Position numbers and translations under genes: made by a program
Notes under the pieces: model-generated
Seen by the model: only the letters and a program-made list of their open reading frames with translations
Database searches by the model: none
What the model was told of the DNA's origin: nothing
Shown here: in pieces, positions 8,599-16,593 of the stretch
How the letters are laid out: every line of letters begins with the position of its first letter
Numbering within the stretch: the first letter of the stretch is position 1
DNA from: Micromonospora sediminicola
Lineage (GTDB): Bacteria; Actinomycetota; Actinomycetes; Mycobacteriales; Micromonosporaceae
Reading direction: 5' to 3'
DNA length: 64,000 nt
Assembly: GCF_900089585.1 (NCBI RefSeq)
Contig: NZ_FLRH01000003.1
Span: 2,184,501-2,248,500 of the forward strand

Positions 8599-9570
8599 GT
8601 GGTCGCAAGGAGTTCGGAGGTACGGCCGTCGGCCGTACGGCACAGCGCTTCCCCGGGGGCCGGTGGGCGCCGGCGGCGTGGTGCTGGTCGAATCGCCGGG
8701 CTCGGTCTCGGCGGAGCGGCGCTGCTGGTTCTGCTCACCGGCTGTGACGTCGGCAAGACGTTCGACGGCTTCGGCTGGCCGCAGGGCGGCATCACCCCCG
8801 AGTCGCACCGGATGTACGACCTGTGGATCGCGTCCTGCATCGCGGCGCTCGCGGTCGGCGTCTTCGTGTGGGGCCTGATCTTCTGGTGCGTGATCCGTTA
8901 CCGCAAGCGCGGCAACGAGCTGCCGGTGCAGACCCGCTACAACCTGCCGATGGAGTTCCTCTACACCATCGCGCCGATCCTCGTGGTCTCCGTGCTCTTC
9001 TACTACACGGCGGTCGTGCAGACCGACGTCAACAAGGAGTCGAAGAACCCGGACGTCACCGTCGAGGTCGTCGCCTTCAAGTGGAACTGGCAGTTCAACT
9101 ACCGCGACGGCCAGGGCCGCGACGCCAACACCGTCGCCTCGGTGCTGGGCACCAGCGAGGTCATCCCGGTGCTGGTGCTGCCGAGCGGCCGGTCGATCCG
9201 GTTCGAGGAGCAGAGCCGCGACGTCATCCACTCGTTCTGGGTGCCGGAGCTGCTGTTCAAGCGCGACGTGATGCCGGGCAACGTCCGCAACACGTTCGAG
9301 GTCTCCAGCATCGACCAGGAGGGCGCGTTCGTCGGCCGCTGCGCCGAGCTGTGCGGCAGCTACCACGCCTTCATGAACTTCGAGCTGCGGGTCGTCTCGC
9401 CGGAGAAGTACGAGCAGTTCCTGGCGGCCAAGAAGGGCGGCCAGTCGACCCAGGACGCGCTCAAGGCGATCGGCGAGCCCGAGTACGCCACCGAGACGAA
9501 GCCGTTCGACACCCGCCGCACCAAGGACAACTTCAACCCGTCCGACGCGACGGCCGGCGCGGGAAACTGA
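8599..9570 (+). CDS. ctaC: Cytochrome c oxidase subunit II (lipoprotein)
   Basis: A 323-residue subunit of the aa3-type terminal oxidase, carrying the CuA electron-entry site on the outer face of the membrane. A basic leader is followed by a hydrophobic stretch and the lipobox LLTGC (about residues 48-52). Two transmembrane segments lie at roughly 75-98 and 118-140. The CuA ligands are visible in HSFWVPELLF and CAELCGSYHAFM. The start is GTG 8599, with a GGGAGG site near 8584-8589. It is followed after 10 bp by ctaF. Unlike Streptomyces, no ctaD lies between or beside them. Confidence 0.95.
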   Translation: MVARSSEVRPSAVRHSASPGAGGRRRRGAGRIAGLGLGGAALLVLLTGCDVGKTFDGFGWPQGGITPESHRMYDLWIASCIAALAVGVFVWGLIFWCVIRYRKRGNELPVQTRYNLPMEFLYTIAPILVVSVLFYYTAVVQTDVNKESKNPDVTVEVVAFKWNWQFNYRDGQGRDANTVASVLGTSEVIPVLVLPSGRSIRFEEQSRDVIHSFWVPELLFKRDVMPGNVRNTFEVSSIDQEGAFVGRCAELCGSYHAFMNFELRVVSPEKYEQFLAAKKGGQSTQDALKAIGEPEYATETKPFDTRRTKDNFNPSDATAGAGN

Positions 9571-9580
9571 GGGGTTCGGC

Positions 9581-10009
9581 ATGAAGACCGAGTGGAAGAT
9601 CTTCCTGACCATCGCCACGTTCCTCCTCGGCGCGACCGTCCTCTACGGCGCCTGGACGTACGCCGACAGCGACGGTCACGTCGAGTGGGTCGGCACCGTG
9701 GCGCTGCTGCTCTCGTTCCTGCTCTGCGCGATGTGCGGCGGCTTCTTCTGGTTCGTCTCCCGCCGGATCGACCTGCGACCGGAGGACCGGGCCGACGGTG
9801 AGATCGCCGACGGCGCCGGTGAGATCGGCTTCTTCAGCCCGGGCAGCTACTGGCCGTTCGGCCTGGCCCTGGCCGCCGCGATCGCCGGCCTCGGGCTCGT
9901 GTTCTGGCAGTTCTGGCTGCTGGGCCTGGGCATGGTGGCGGTCGTCTTCGCCACCTGCGGGCTGCTCTTCGAGTACTACTCCGGCACCCGCCGCACCGCC
10001 GAGCACTGA
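9581..10009 (+). CDS. ctaF: Cytochrome c oxidase subunit IV (actinobacterial type)
   Basis: A 142-residue membrane protein of the actinobacterial subunit IV family that stabilises the aa3 oxidase. It begins MKTEWKIFLTIATFLLG, with four hydrophobic segments at about 7-30, 36-58, 88-106 and 110-132 and the typical loop GEIGFFSPGSYWPFGLA. It is co-transcribed with ctaC (10-bp gap) and closed by a strong hairpin terminator. Confidence 0.93.
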   Translation: MKTEWKIFLTIATFLLGATVLYGAWTYADSDGHVEWVGTVALLLSFLLCAMCGGFFWFVSRRIDLRPEDRADGEIADGAGEIGFFSPGSYWPFGLALAAAIAGLGLVFWQFWLLGLGMVAVVFATCGLLFEYYSGTRRTAEH

Positions 10010-10021
10010 CCCCCGAACCAC

Positions 10022-10062
10022 CAGTCAGGCCCGCCGCCCCTCCGGGGCAGCGGGCCTGACTG
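10022..10062 (+). terminator. Hairpin terminator of the ctaC-ctaF operon
   Basis: A perfect 13-bp stem, CAGTCAGGCCCGC (10022-10034) with 10050-10062, encloses a smaller GCCCC/GGGGC hairpin and is followed by a T/C-rich run. It starts 12 bases past the ctaF stop. Confidence 0.85.
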
Positions 10063-10079
10063 TTCCCCCCTCTGGCGCC

Positions 10080-10140
10080 GTCGACCATGAAGTTGGCGGC
10101 GCGATCCGCCCCTTTCATCCCGGCCAACTTCATGATCGAC
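10080..10140. repeat. Long inverted repeat 1 (GATCATGAAGTTGGC family)
   Basis: Arms GTCGACCATGAAGTTGGC (10080-10097) and GCCAACTTCATGATCGAC (10123-10140) form an 18-bp stem with one mismatch around a 25-nt loop. Its core resembles that of the hairpin at 10359-10419. It lies in a stretch without genes; it may be a dispersed intergenic element or a protein-binding site. Confidence 0.75.
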
Positions 10141-10358
10141 GGCTCTCCGTGGCGGGTGACGGCGGGGTGGCGTTCGTTGTGGACGACAGGTCGCCGAGGT
10201 CTCGGCCGGACACGGGTGGTGGCGCCCGGTGCGGGATGGCCGGGCGATCCCGCACCTCTCGCGCTTGCCCCTCTCGCGCCTGCCTCGCGCTCGTCCAGCG
10301 CCGACTCTGGGGCCACCTGTCGGTCCGCCCGATGCCTGCCCTGACCCACCTGTCTGAG

Positions 10359-10419
10359 GTTGATCAAGGAGTTTGTGTCGCCTGGGGCGTCGTCACCTGA
10401 CGCCAACTCCTTGATCGCC
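10359..10419. repeat. Long inverted repeat 2 (GATCAAGGAGTT family)
   Basis: Arms at 10359-10379 and 10399-10419 (cores GATCAAGGAGTT and AACTCCTTGATC) form a ~20-bp imperfect stem around a 19-nt loop. The right arm's complement has GATCAAGGAGTTGGC, which differs from the arm of inverted repeat 1 (GATCATGAAGTTGGC) at three of 15 positions, so the two hairpins look like diverged members of one family. Confidence 0.7.
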
Positions 10420-10580
10420 GGGTGCTGGCGTGGAAGGGGAGTGGGTGGGGGATGGGCCGGGGGCGGTGGGGCCTGGCGGGATGGTGCTGGATGGTGGCGC
10501 GGTGGGACGGGCGTGGGTGCCTGCCTGGCGGGGGTCGGCTGCCGCCACGGGTCTGCCCGCCCGGCTCGGCCCAGGGGCCC

Positions 10581-10735
10581 AGCTTGGCCCAGCTTGGCCC
10601 AGCTTGGCCCGGCCCGGCCCGGCCCGGCCCGGCCCGGCCCGGCCCGGCTCGGCTCGGCCCGGCTCGGTTCGGCTCGGTTCGGCTCGGCCCGGCTCGGCTG
10701 GGCTCGGCTCTGCCCGGCCCGGCCCGGACGGGCCG
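10581..10735. repeat. Low-complexity tract of decamer and pentamer repeats
   Basis: Three tandem AGCTTGGCCC decamers (10581-10610) run into about 25 GGCCC/GGCTC/GGTTC pentamers. The period of five makes all frames look like repetitive Arg/Pro/Gly/Ala or Leu/Gly/Ser proteins, which are not credible genes. The tract is a candidate for strand slippage and length variation between strains. Confidence 0.85.
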
Positions 10736-10959
10736 AGACCGGCCTTGCCTGGCCCTGCCGGCGCCCCGCTCAGTCCTGCCCTACCCGGCGCGGTGGGGCA
10801 GTGGCCGAGGGCGGGGCCGCGGTCGGCTGGCGGGTGGGAGGGCTGTGACGTCGGTGCGCTGGTCGCCGCTGGCCGGCGGCGCGGACCTTTCGGTGGTGGC
10901 TCGTCCTCGCGAGGTCCGACCGGCGGACGAGAAGAAGATCGGCCTTGCGGCGGAGTGGG

Positions 10960-11157
10960 TCAGGCGGCGTGCCGGTGGGTGGCGCGTCGGGCCGGGCGGC
11001 GGGACGGGCGCAACGCGTGCGTGGCGATCAGGATCGCCGTGCCGCAGCCGGTGCAGATCAGCTCGGGGCAGTCGACGCCGTGCCCGTCGCCGCAGGGCGG
11101 CGCCTCGAACAGCACGACGCCCTCACAGGTGTCGCAGGGCAACTCGCGGGCGGACAC
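10960..11157 (-). CDS. Small zinc-ribbon-like protein
   Basis: A 65-residue protein with two Cys pairs, CDTC (residues 8-11) and CTGC (about 38-41), spaced as in a zinc ribbon, followed by a basic Arg/His-rich tail (about 15 residues, ending RRATHRHAA). The start GTG 11157 is chosen because GAGGAGA lies just upstream (about 11164-11170 on the minus strand) and the protein then begins at the ribbon. Single gene between the repeat region and trpD. Function is unknown; a nucleic-acid- or protein-binding ribbon is an inference from the cysteine pattern and basic tail. Confidence 0.7.
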   Translation of the reverse strand: MSARELPCDTCEGVVLFEAPPCGDGHGVDCPELICTGCGTAILIATHALRPSRRPARRATHRHAA

Positions 11158-11262
11158 GGGCGTCTCCTCTCGGTCCGGTGCCGGTCGAAGCGGGGAAGCC
11201 ATCGCCCGAAAACGGAAAATTACTCCCGTGTAGCTTGGCACGCGGGTATGACAGACACCCGT

Positions 11263-12309
11263 TCAGGCGGTGCGGGCGACCTCCAGCCAGCGGTCCAACG
11301 CGGCAGCGGCGGAGCCCGAGTCCACCGACTCGGCGGCCCGGACCAGGTTGGCCCGCAGCGCCTCGTGCAGGTCGCCGTCGAGCGGGCCCTGGGTGGACAG
11401 CGCGACCGCGGCGTTCACCAGCACCGCGTCCCGCACCGGGCCGGTCTCGCCGGCCAGCAGCCGCCGGACCACGTCGGCGTTGTAGACGGCGTCTCCGCCC
11501 CGCAGGTCGGCCAGGGTGGCCCGGGGCACCCCGAGTTCCGCGGCGTCCAGCAGGGCCTCCCTGACGGCGCCCTGCTGGGCCACCCAGACCCGGGTCGGCG
11601 CGCCGGTGCTGAACTCGTCCAGCCCGTCCTCACCGCGGACCACGATCGCCGAGTCGCCCCGGGCGGCGAAGACGGCCGCCATCACCGGCGCCATCCGCCG
11701 GTCGAAGCAGCCGACCGCGCCCGCGCGCGGGCGCGCCGGGTTGGTCAGCGGGCCGAGGAAGTTGAACGCGGTGGGTACGCCGATCTCCCGCCGGACCGGA
11801 CCGGTGTGGCGCATGCCGGGGTGGAACCGGGCGGCGAAGCAGAAGCCGATGCCGGCCTCGGTGACGCAGCGCGCCACCTGCTCCGGTTCCAGGTCCAGCG
11901 GCACGCCGAGCTGCTCCAGCACGTCGGCCGTGCCGCACGAGGAGGAGGCGGCCCGGTTGCCGTGCTTGACCACCCGGACCCCGGCGCCGGCGACCACGAG
12001 GGCGGCCATGGTGGAGATGTTGACCGTGTGGGCCAGGTCCCCGCCGGTGCCCACCACGTCCAGCGCGGTGGCGCGCACCTCTTCGGGCAGGCGTACCGGC
12101 ACGGCCCGGGTGAGCATCGTCTCGACCAGGCCACCCAGCTCGGCCGGGGTCTCACCCTTGGTGCGCAGCGCCACGGCGAACCCGGCGATCTGCGCCGGGG
12201 TGGCCGAGCCGGCCATGATCTCGCCCATCGCCCAGGCGGTGTCGGCGGTGGAGAGCTCCTCGCCGCGCAGCAGCGCGTTGAGCAGAAGCGGCCAGGTCCG
12301 TTCGCCCAT
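11263..12309 (-). CDS. trpD: Anthranilate phosphoribosyltransferase
   Basis: A 348-residue enzyme of tryptophan synthesis that joins anthranilate to PRPP. Family motifs: [16 protein letters not shown] (PRPP-binding glycine loop, about residues 88-103), [22 protein letters not shown] (about 115-136) and [13 protein letters not shown] (about 187). The start is ATG 12309. No other trp gene is nearby, as in mycobacteria, where trpD sits alone beside ctaE; no tryptophan attenuator leader is evident. It is downstream of the receiver-like gene on the same strand with an ~80-bp gap. Confidence 0.95.
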   Translation of the reverse strand: MGERTWPLLLNALLRGEELSTADTAWAMGEIMAGSATPAQIAGFAVALRTKGETPAELGGLVETMLTRAVPVRLPEEVRATALDVVGTGGDLAHTVNISTMAALVVAGAGVRVVKHGNRAASSSCGTADVLEQLGVPLDLEPEQVARCVTEAGIGFCFAARFHPGMRHTGPVRREIGVPTAFNFLGPLTNPARPRAGAVGCFDRRMAPVMAAVFAARGDSAIVVRGEDGLDEFSTGAPTRVWVAQQGAVREALLDAAELGVPRATLADLRGGDAVYNADVVRRLLAGETGPVRDAVLVNAAVALSTQGPLDGDLHEALRANLVRAAESVDSGSAAAALDRWLEVARTA

Positions 12310-12389
12310 GGCGGGCCTCCCGAGCGGCGTGAGTGAAGCGGTTGGGGGGCGCGCGCCACGGCCGCGTCGCCGTGGCGCCGCGGGGTGGA

Positions 12390-12788
12390 TCAGGCCGCGG
12401 CGTGGGTGCGGCGCAGCAGCTCGACCACGGTGCTGCCGGCGGTGACCGGGTCGAGCGGGTGGGTCAGCGTGGCGTCGACCTCGGCGTACGCGGCCAGCCA
12501 GCGGTCGGCGGCGCGGGCCAGCACCACGCAGGTCGGCGGCGCGTCGTCGCGGTCGTCCTTGATCTGGCGGGCGATGCCGATGCCGCCGCCCGGGCTCGCC
12601 TCGCCGTCGAGCAGCAGCAGGTCGATCTCGTAGTCGTCGACCAGCCGGACGCAGCCGGCGTAGTCGTCGGCCTCGACGAACTCGATCTCGATGCCGGGCG
12701 CCGGCCGGGTGCCGACGGCGAGCCGCATCCGGTCCCGGACCTTCGGGTCGTCGCTGTAGAGCAGGACAGTGCAAAGACGATCGCTCAT
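12390..12788 (-). CDS. Response-regulator receiver-like domain protein, atypical
   Basis: A 132-residue single-domain protein that looks like a CheY-type receiver: [17 protein letters not shown] (beta1 and the acidic pair), [10 protein letters not shown] with the phospho-acceptor-like Asp (about residue 57) and CVVLAR (beta4). The Lys-Pro normally found after beta5 is missing; that position reads ATLTHPLDP. There is no output domain or partner kinase nearby. It could be an unphosphorylated receiver used for protein contacts. The start is ATG 12788; a GGTGGGAG run lies about 12 bases upstream. Confidence 0.65.
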   Translation of the reverse strand: MSDRLCTVLLYSDDPKVRDRMRLAVGTRPAPGIEIEFVEADDYAGCVRLVDDYEIDLLLLDGEASPGGGIGIARQIKDDRDDAPPTCVVLARAADRWLAAYAEVDATLTHPLDPVTAGSTVVELLRRTHAAA

Positions 12789-12869
12789 CGTGACGTGGCT
12801 CCCACCTCGTAGCTGCCCGCTGATCGTAGCGGGCGTCACATTCGACCCGACGCCCCGCCCGGGCGTGAC

Positions 12870-13823
12870 TCAGGCGCTGGCCTCCGCGGCCTTCTGGCGG
12901 GCCTCCTGGCGGTCCAGTTCCCGGTCCAGCCGGCGGGCCTCGCGCTCGGACTGCTTGATCCACTGGACCACCAGCACGGCCAGCATGGTGACGCTGACGA
13001 ACTCACCGCCGGCCCAGAGCACGCCGCCGGCGACCACCTGGTCCTCCCAGGGGTCGGACCAGGACAGGTTCAGCGACGGGTACCAGTCGCCGCCGAACAG
13101 CGTGGTGCTCTGCATGATGGTGAGCCCGAGCACGGTGTGGAACGGCACGGAGAGCACCATGAGCAGCGCCCGGGCCGGGTAGGGCCAGCGGCCGGGCAGC
13201 GGGTCCAGGCCGAGCAACGGCCAGAAGAAGACGCAGCCGGTGGCGATGAAGTGCGCGTGCACCAGCTCGTGCGCCCACTCGTGCCGCAGCGTGAACTCGT
13301 AGAGGTCGGTGAAGTAGAGCGCGAACGGGTTCACCACGAAGATGGTGAACGCCACCAGCGGGAAGCTGTAGATCCGGGCGATCCGGCTGTGCACGATCGC
13401 CAGCAGCCGCTTGCGGGGCCGCACCGGCAGCGTGCGCAGCGCCAGCGTCACCGGGGCGCCGAGGGCCAGGAAGATCGGCGCGATCATCGACAGCACCATG
13501 TGCTGCACCATGTGCACCGAGAGCAGGGCGGTGTCGTACGCGCCGAGGCCGGTGAGCGTGACGAGCGCGATGCCGCCGAGGCCGGGGCCGAGGAACGACA
13601 CCGTGCGGATGACCGGCCAGCGGTCGCCGCGCAGCCGCAACCGGTGCACCCCGTAGAGGTAGAGGCCGGCGGCGAGCACGAGGCCCAGGGTGAGCCAGCT
13701 GTCCAGCCGGGTCTCGGTGAGCACCCGGGCGACGGTGAACGGCGGCGGGGCGGCCTCGCCTCCCGCCGCGAGCGTCGCCGGAGCCGCCGAGGTGACGGCG
13801 AGGATCTGATCGACGTGCAGCAC
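12870..13823 (-). CDS. Cytochrome c oxidase assembly protein, CtaG-like (Caa3_CtaG family)
   Basis: A 317-residue polytopic membrane protein of the Caa3_CtaG family, linked to copper insertion and assembly of heme-copper oxidases. About seven hydrophobic segments span residues 40-290. Conserved-looking His residues are in [31 protein letters not shown] and VPFHTVLG, as expected for copper handling. The C-terminus is a charged helix ([18 protein letters not shown]). The start is GTG 13823. It is divergent from ctaE with 108 bp between starts, consistent with shared control of oxidase assembly and oxidase synthesis. Confidence 0.88.
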   Translation of the reverse strand: MLHVDQILAVTSAAPATLAAGGEAAPPPFTVARVLTETRLDSWLTLGLVLAAGLYLYGVHRLRLRGDRWPVIRTVSFLGPGLGGIALVTLTGLGAYDTALLSVHMVQHMVLSMIAPIFLALGAPVTLALRTLPVRPRKRLLAIVHSRIARIYSFPLVAFTIFVVNPFALYFTDLYEFTLRHEWAHELVHAHFIATGCVFFWPLLGLDPLPGRWPYPARALLMVLSVPFHTVLGLTIMQSTTLFGGDWYPSLNLSWSDPWEDQVVAGGVLWAGGEFVSVTMLAVLVVQWIKQSEREARRLDRELDRQEARQKAAEASA

Positions 13824-13931
13824 GCTTTTCAGGGTAGGTCAGGCGAAGCGGACGACCACGATCGGGCCACTGCGGGCACCGGTTTGCCACCCCGCTGATC
13901 GTCGGTCCCGGTCAAGGGCAATAATGACCGC

Positions 13932-14531
13932 GTGACTGCGGCCCCAGCCATTGACAAGAGCCGGATCCACTCCCTGACGCGTCCCAACATGGTCAGCGTC
14001 GGGACGATCGTGTGGCTCTCCAGCGAACTCATGTTCTTCGCGGCGCTGTTCGCGATGTACTTCTCGATCCGCGCGGCGGCGCCGGAGCTGTGGGAGAAGC
14101 ACACCGAGGCCCTCGACGTGCCCTACGCGACCACCTTCACGGTGATCCTGGTGCTCTCCTCGGTGACCTGCCAGCTCGGTGTCTTCGCGGCCGAGAAGGG
14201 CGACGTCCACGCCCTGCGTCGGTGGTTCACGATCACCTTCGTGATGGGCCTGATCTTCGTGCTCGGTCAGCTCAACGAGTACCGCCACCTGGTGCACGAG
14301 GGCGTCAAGATCAACGAAGACGGTTACGGGTCGATGTTCTACCTCACCACCGGCTTCCACGGTCTGCACGTGACCGGCGGTCTGGTCGCCTTCATCATCT
14401 TCATGATCCGCACCACCATGGGTCGGTTCACCCCGGCCCAGGCGACCTCGGCGATCGTCGTGTCCTACTACTGGCACTTCGTCGACGTCGTGTGGATCGG
14501 GCTCTACGCCATGATCTACTGGCTTCAGTGA
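13932..14531 (+). CDS. ctaE: Cytochrome c oxidase subunit III
   Basis: A 199-residue integral subunit of the aa3 oxidase with five transmembrane segments. The motif [20 protein letters not shown] near the N-terminus and [13 protein letters not shown] and [11 protein letters not shown] near the C-terminus are diagnostic of subunit III. The start is GTG 13932. It heads the ctaE-qcrC-qcrA-qcrB cluster, the same order as in mycobacteria, where oxidase and bc1 complex form a supercomplex. Confidence 0.96.
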   Translation: MTAAPAIDKSRIHSLTRPNMVSVGTIVWLSSELMFFAALFAMYFSIRAAAPELWEKHTEALDVPYATTFTVILVLSSVTCQLGVFAAEKGDVHALRRWFTITFVMGLIFVLGQLNEYRHLVHEGVKINEDGYGSMFYLTTGFHGLHVTGGLVAFIIFMIRTTMGRFTPAQATSAIVVSYYWHFVDVVWIGLYAMIYWLQ

Positions 14532-14603
14532 TCTTGGCGCGTCACGAACCGCGCCGCTGCTCCGTCCCCTGAGACAAGGTCCAACCGGTTAAGGACACAG
14601 GTC

Positions 14604-15437
14604 ATGACTTCTGACAACGACCGCCGACGCGGTCTGCTCGCGCGGCTGCGCGGGCGGCCCGTAGCGCGCAGCAGGGGCCGCCGCCGGCTGGGCGCCGCGG
14701 TCCGGCTGGCCGCCGCGCTGATGCTGGCCGGCGGCGCCTACACCGTCTTCGCCCCGGGCGTGCAGGCGCAGGACAACCCGCCGCTGAGCGCCGCCGGCAA
14801 CGAGGGCAAGGCGCTGTTCGACGTGAGCTGTGTGACCTGTCACGGTCGCAACGCCCAGGGCGTCGAGGGGCGGGGTCCGAGCCTGATCGGCGTCGGATCG
14901 GCCTCGGTCGAGTTCCAGGTCAGCAGCGGCCGCATGCCGATGGCCCGGCAGGAGGCCCAGGCGATGCGCAAGCCGCCGGTCTTCACCGACGAGCAGGTGC
15001 GCCAGCTGGGCCAGTACATCCAGGAGCTGGGCGGTGGCCCGCAGGTGCCGTCGGGCAACCTGCGTGAGGGCGCCAACATGTCCACCGGTGGCGAGCTGTT
15101 CCGGATCAACTGCTCGCAGTGCCACGCCTTCGGCGGTGGCGGCGGCGCGCTCTCCTCCGGCAAGTACGCCCCGAGCCTGAAGCCGGCCAGCGACCGGCAG
15201 ATCTACGCCGCCATGCTGAGCGGCCCGCAGAACATGCCGGTGTTCGGCGACAACCAGATCACTCCGCAGGAGAAGGCGGACATCATCGCCTACATCCAGG
15301 AGACCCTCAAGCACGACCAGGACCAGGGCGGTTTCAACCTGGGCCGGTACGGCCCGTCGACCGAGGGTCTGGCGATCTTCCTGGTCGGCATCGTCGCGCT
15401 GGTCTTCGCGAGCCTGTGGATTGCGGGCAAGTCGTGA
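14604..15437 (+). CDS. qcrC: Cytochrome bc1 complex diheme cytochrome c subunit
   Basis: A 277-residue diheme cytochrome c that carries electrons directly from the bc1 complex to the CuA site of the oxidase, replacing a soluble cytochrome c. There is an N-terminal signal/anchor (about residues 31-55). The two heme sites are C76xxC79H80 (CVTCH) and C170xxC173H174 (CSQCH), and a C-terminal anchor covers about 255-275. The likely heme axial methionines are in SSGRMPMA and PQNMPVF. A ribosome site AAGGA precedes ATG 14604. Confidence 0.96.
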   Translation: MTSDNDRRRGLLARLRGRPVARSRGRRRLGAAVRLAAALMLAGGAYTVFAPGVQAQDNPPLSAAGNEGKALFDVSCVTCHGRNAQGVEGRGPSLIGVGSASVEFQVSSGRMPMARQEAQAMRKPPVFTDEQVRQLGQYIQELGGGPQVPSGNLREGANMSTGGELFRINCSQCHAFGGGGGALSSGKYAPSLKPASDRQIYAAMLSGPQNMPVFGDNQITPQEKADIIAYIQETLKHDQDQGGFNLGRYGPSTEGLAIFLVGIVALVFASLWIAGKS

Positions 15438-15504
15438 CCCGGCCGAACATCTGTATCATTGCCCTGGTGCCGGCCACCGGCGCCACGCGTAGCGAGGTGA
15501 CGGC

Positions 15505-16593
15505 ATGAGCACCCACACCGAGCACCAGGCCCAGTCGGGCCCGGAGCCGCTCGACGTGAACGACCCCCGGCTCTCCCGGTTCGACATCGTGCAGGAAGGC
15601 GCCCGGCGCGACGACATCGAGATCGTCCACTACGAGGCGCAGGTGGTCCCGGGCAGCAAGGCCGAGCGCCGGCTGACCCGCACGGTCGCCATGATGTTCC
15701 TGCTGACCGGCGCCTTCGCCACCGCCTTCCTGGCGATCTACATCTGGTGGCCGTGGCAGTGGGAGGCCGGTCGGGGCGGCGACAAGCTCTACACCCCGCT
15801 GCTCGGGCTGACCCTGGGCCTGGCGCTCCTCGGCGTCGGCTTCGGCATCCTGACCTGGGGCAAGAAGCTGCTGCCCAAGGAGGTCTCGATCCAGGACCGG
15901 CACGACCAGGTGAACAACCCGGAGGATCGCAAGATCACCGGTGAGACCATGCTCTACCTGGCCGACGAGCTCGGGGTGAAGCGCCGTCCGCTGCTCGGCA
16001 TCTCGCTGCTCGCCGGTCTCGCGCCGGTCGGCGCGGTGATCGCGGCTCCGCTGGTCGGTGGTCTGATCCAGCAGCCGCACAAGAACAACCAGATGTTCAC
16101 CACCGGCTTCCAGCCGGCCGAGGGCGGCGAGAAGATCCGGCTGATCCGCGAGGACGGCCGCCCGATCCGCCCCGCGGACGTCAGCGTCGGCGGTCAGCTC
16201 ACCGTGTTCCCCGGCATCGAGGGTGGCGTCAGCAACAAGCACGCCGACTCGCCGACCCTGCTCATCCACCTGCGCGAGGACGACGCGCAGAAGTCGCGCG
16301 AGGCGAACGAGCGCAAGGGTCGCGGCGACTACATGTGGGGCAACTACGTCGCGTTCTCCAAGATCTGCACGCACGCCGGCTGCCCGGCCAGCCTCTACGA
16401 GCAGCAGACCAACCGGCTGCTCTGCCCCTGCCACCAGTCGCAGTTCCTCATCACCGACAACGCCAAGCCGATCTTCGGCCCGGCGAACCGGCCGCTGCCG
16501 CAGCTGCCGATCGAGGTGGACGAGGAGGGCTTCTTCGTGGCGAGGTCCGACTACACCGAGACCATCGGTCCCGACTTCTGGGAGCGGCCATGA
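15505..16593 (+). CDS. qcrA: Cytochrome bc1 complex Rieske iron-sulfur subunit
   Basis: A 362-residue Rieske protein of the actinobacterial type with three N-terminal transmembrane segments (about 63-83, 96-116 and 165-190) instead of one. The [2Fe-2S] ligands are in CTHAGCP and CPCHQSQF near residues 290-312. An acidic N-terminal domain precedes the membrane part. The ATG has a GAGGTG site upstream. The stop overlaps the qcrB start (ATGA). Confidence 0.96.
   Translation: MSTHTEHQAQSGPEPLDVNDPRLSRFDIVQEGARRDDIEIVHYEAQVVPGSKAERRLTRTVAMMFLLTGAFATAFLAIYIWWPWQWEAGRGGDKLYTPLLGLTLGLALLGVGFGILTWGKKLLPKEVSIQDRHDQVNNPEDRKITGETMLYLADELGVKRRPLLGISLLAGLAPVGAVIAAPLVGGLIQQPHKNNQMFTTGFQPAEGGEKIRLIREDGRPIRPADVSVGGQLTVFPGIEGGVSNKHADSPTLLIHLREDDAQKSREANERKGRGDYMWGNYVAFSKICTHAGCPASLYEQQTNRLLCPCHQSQFLITDNAKPIFGPANRPLPQLPIEVDEEGFFVARSDYTETIGPDFWERP

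Larger units (their letters stand above)
10141..10959. other. Gene-poor interval
   Basis: Apart from the second hairpin and the pentamer tract, I see no convincing gene, terminator or promoter here. Long open frames exist on the plus strand but they are products of the repeats and of high G+C. Confidence 0.6.

Noticed and set aside
10422..11564. Overlapping open frames through the pentamer tract
   Set aside because: Created by the period-5 repeat, which gives the same kind of low-complexity peptide in every frame; no ribosome site or domain.
12310..12389. Tryptophan attenuator or T-box before trpD
   Set aside because: No Trp-codon leader peptide and no alternative hairpins could be seen in the short gap upstream of trpD.
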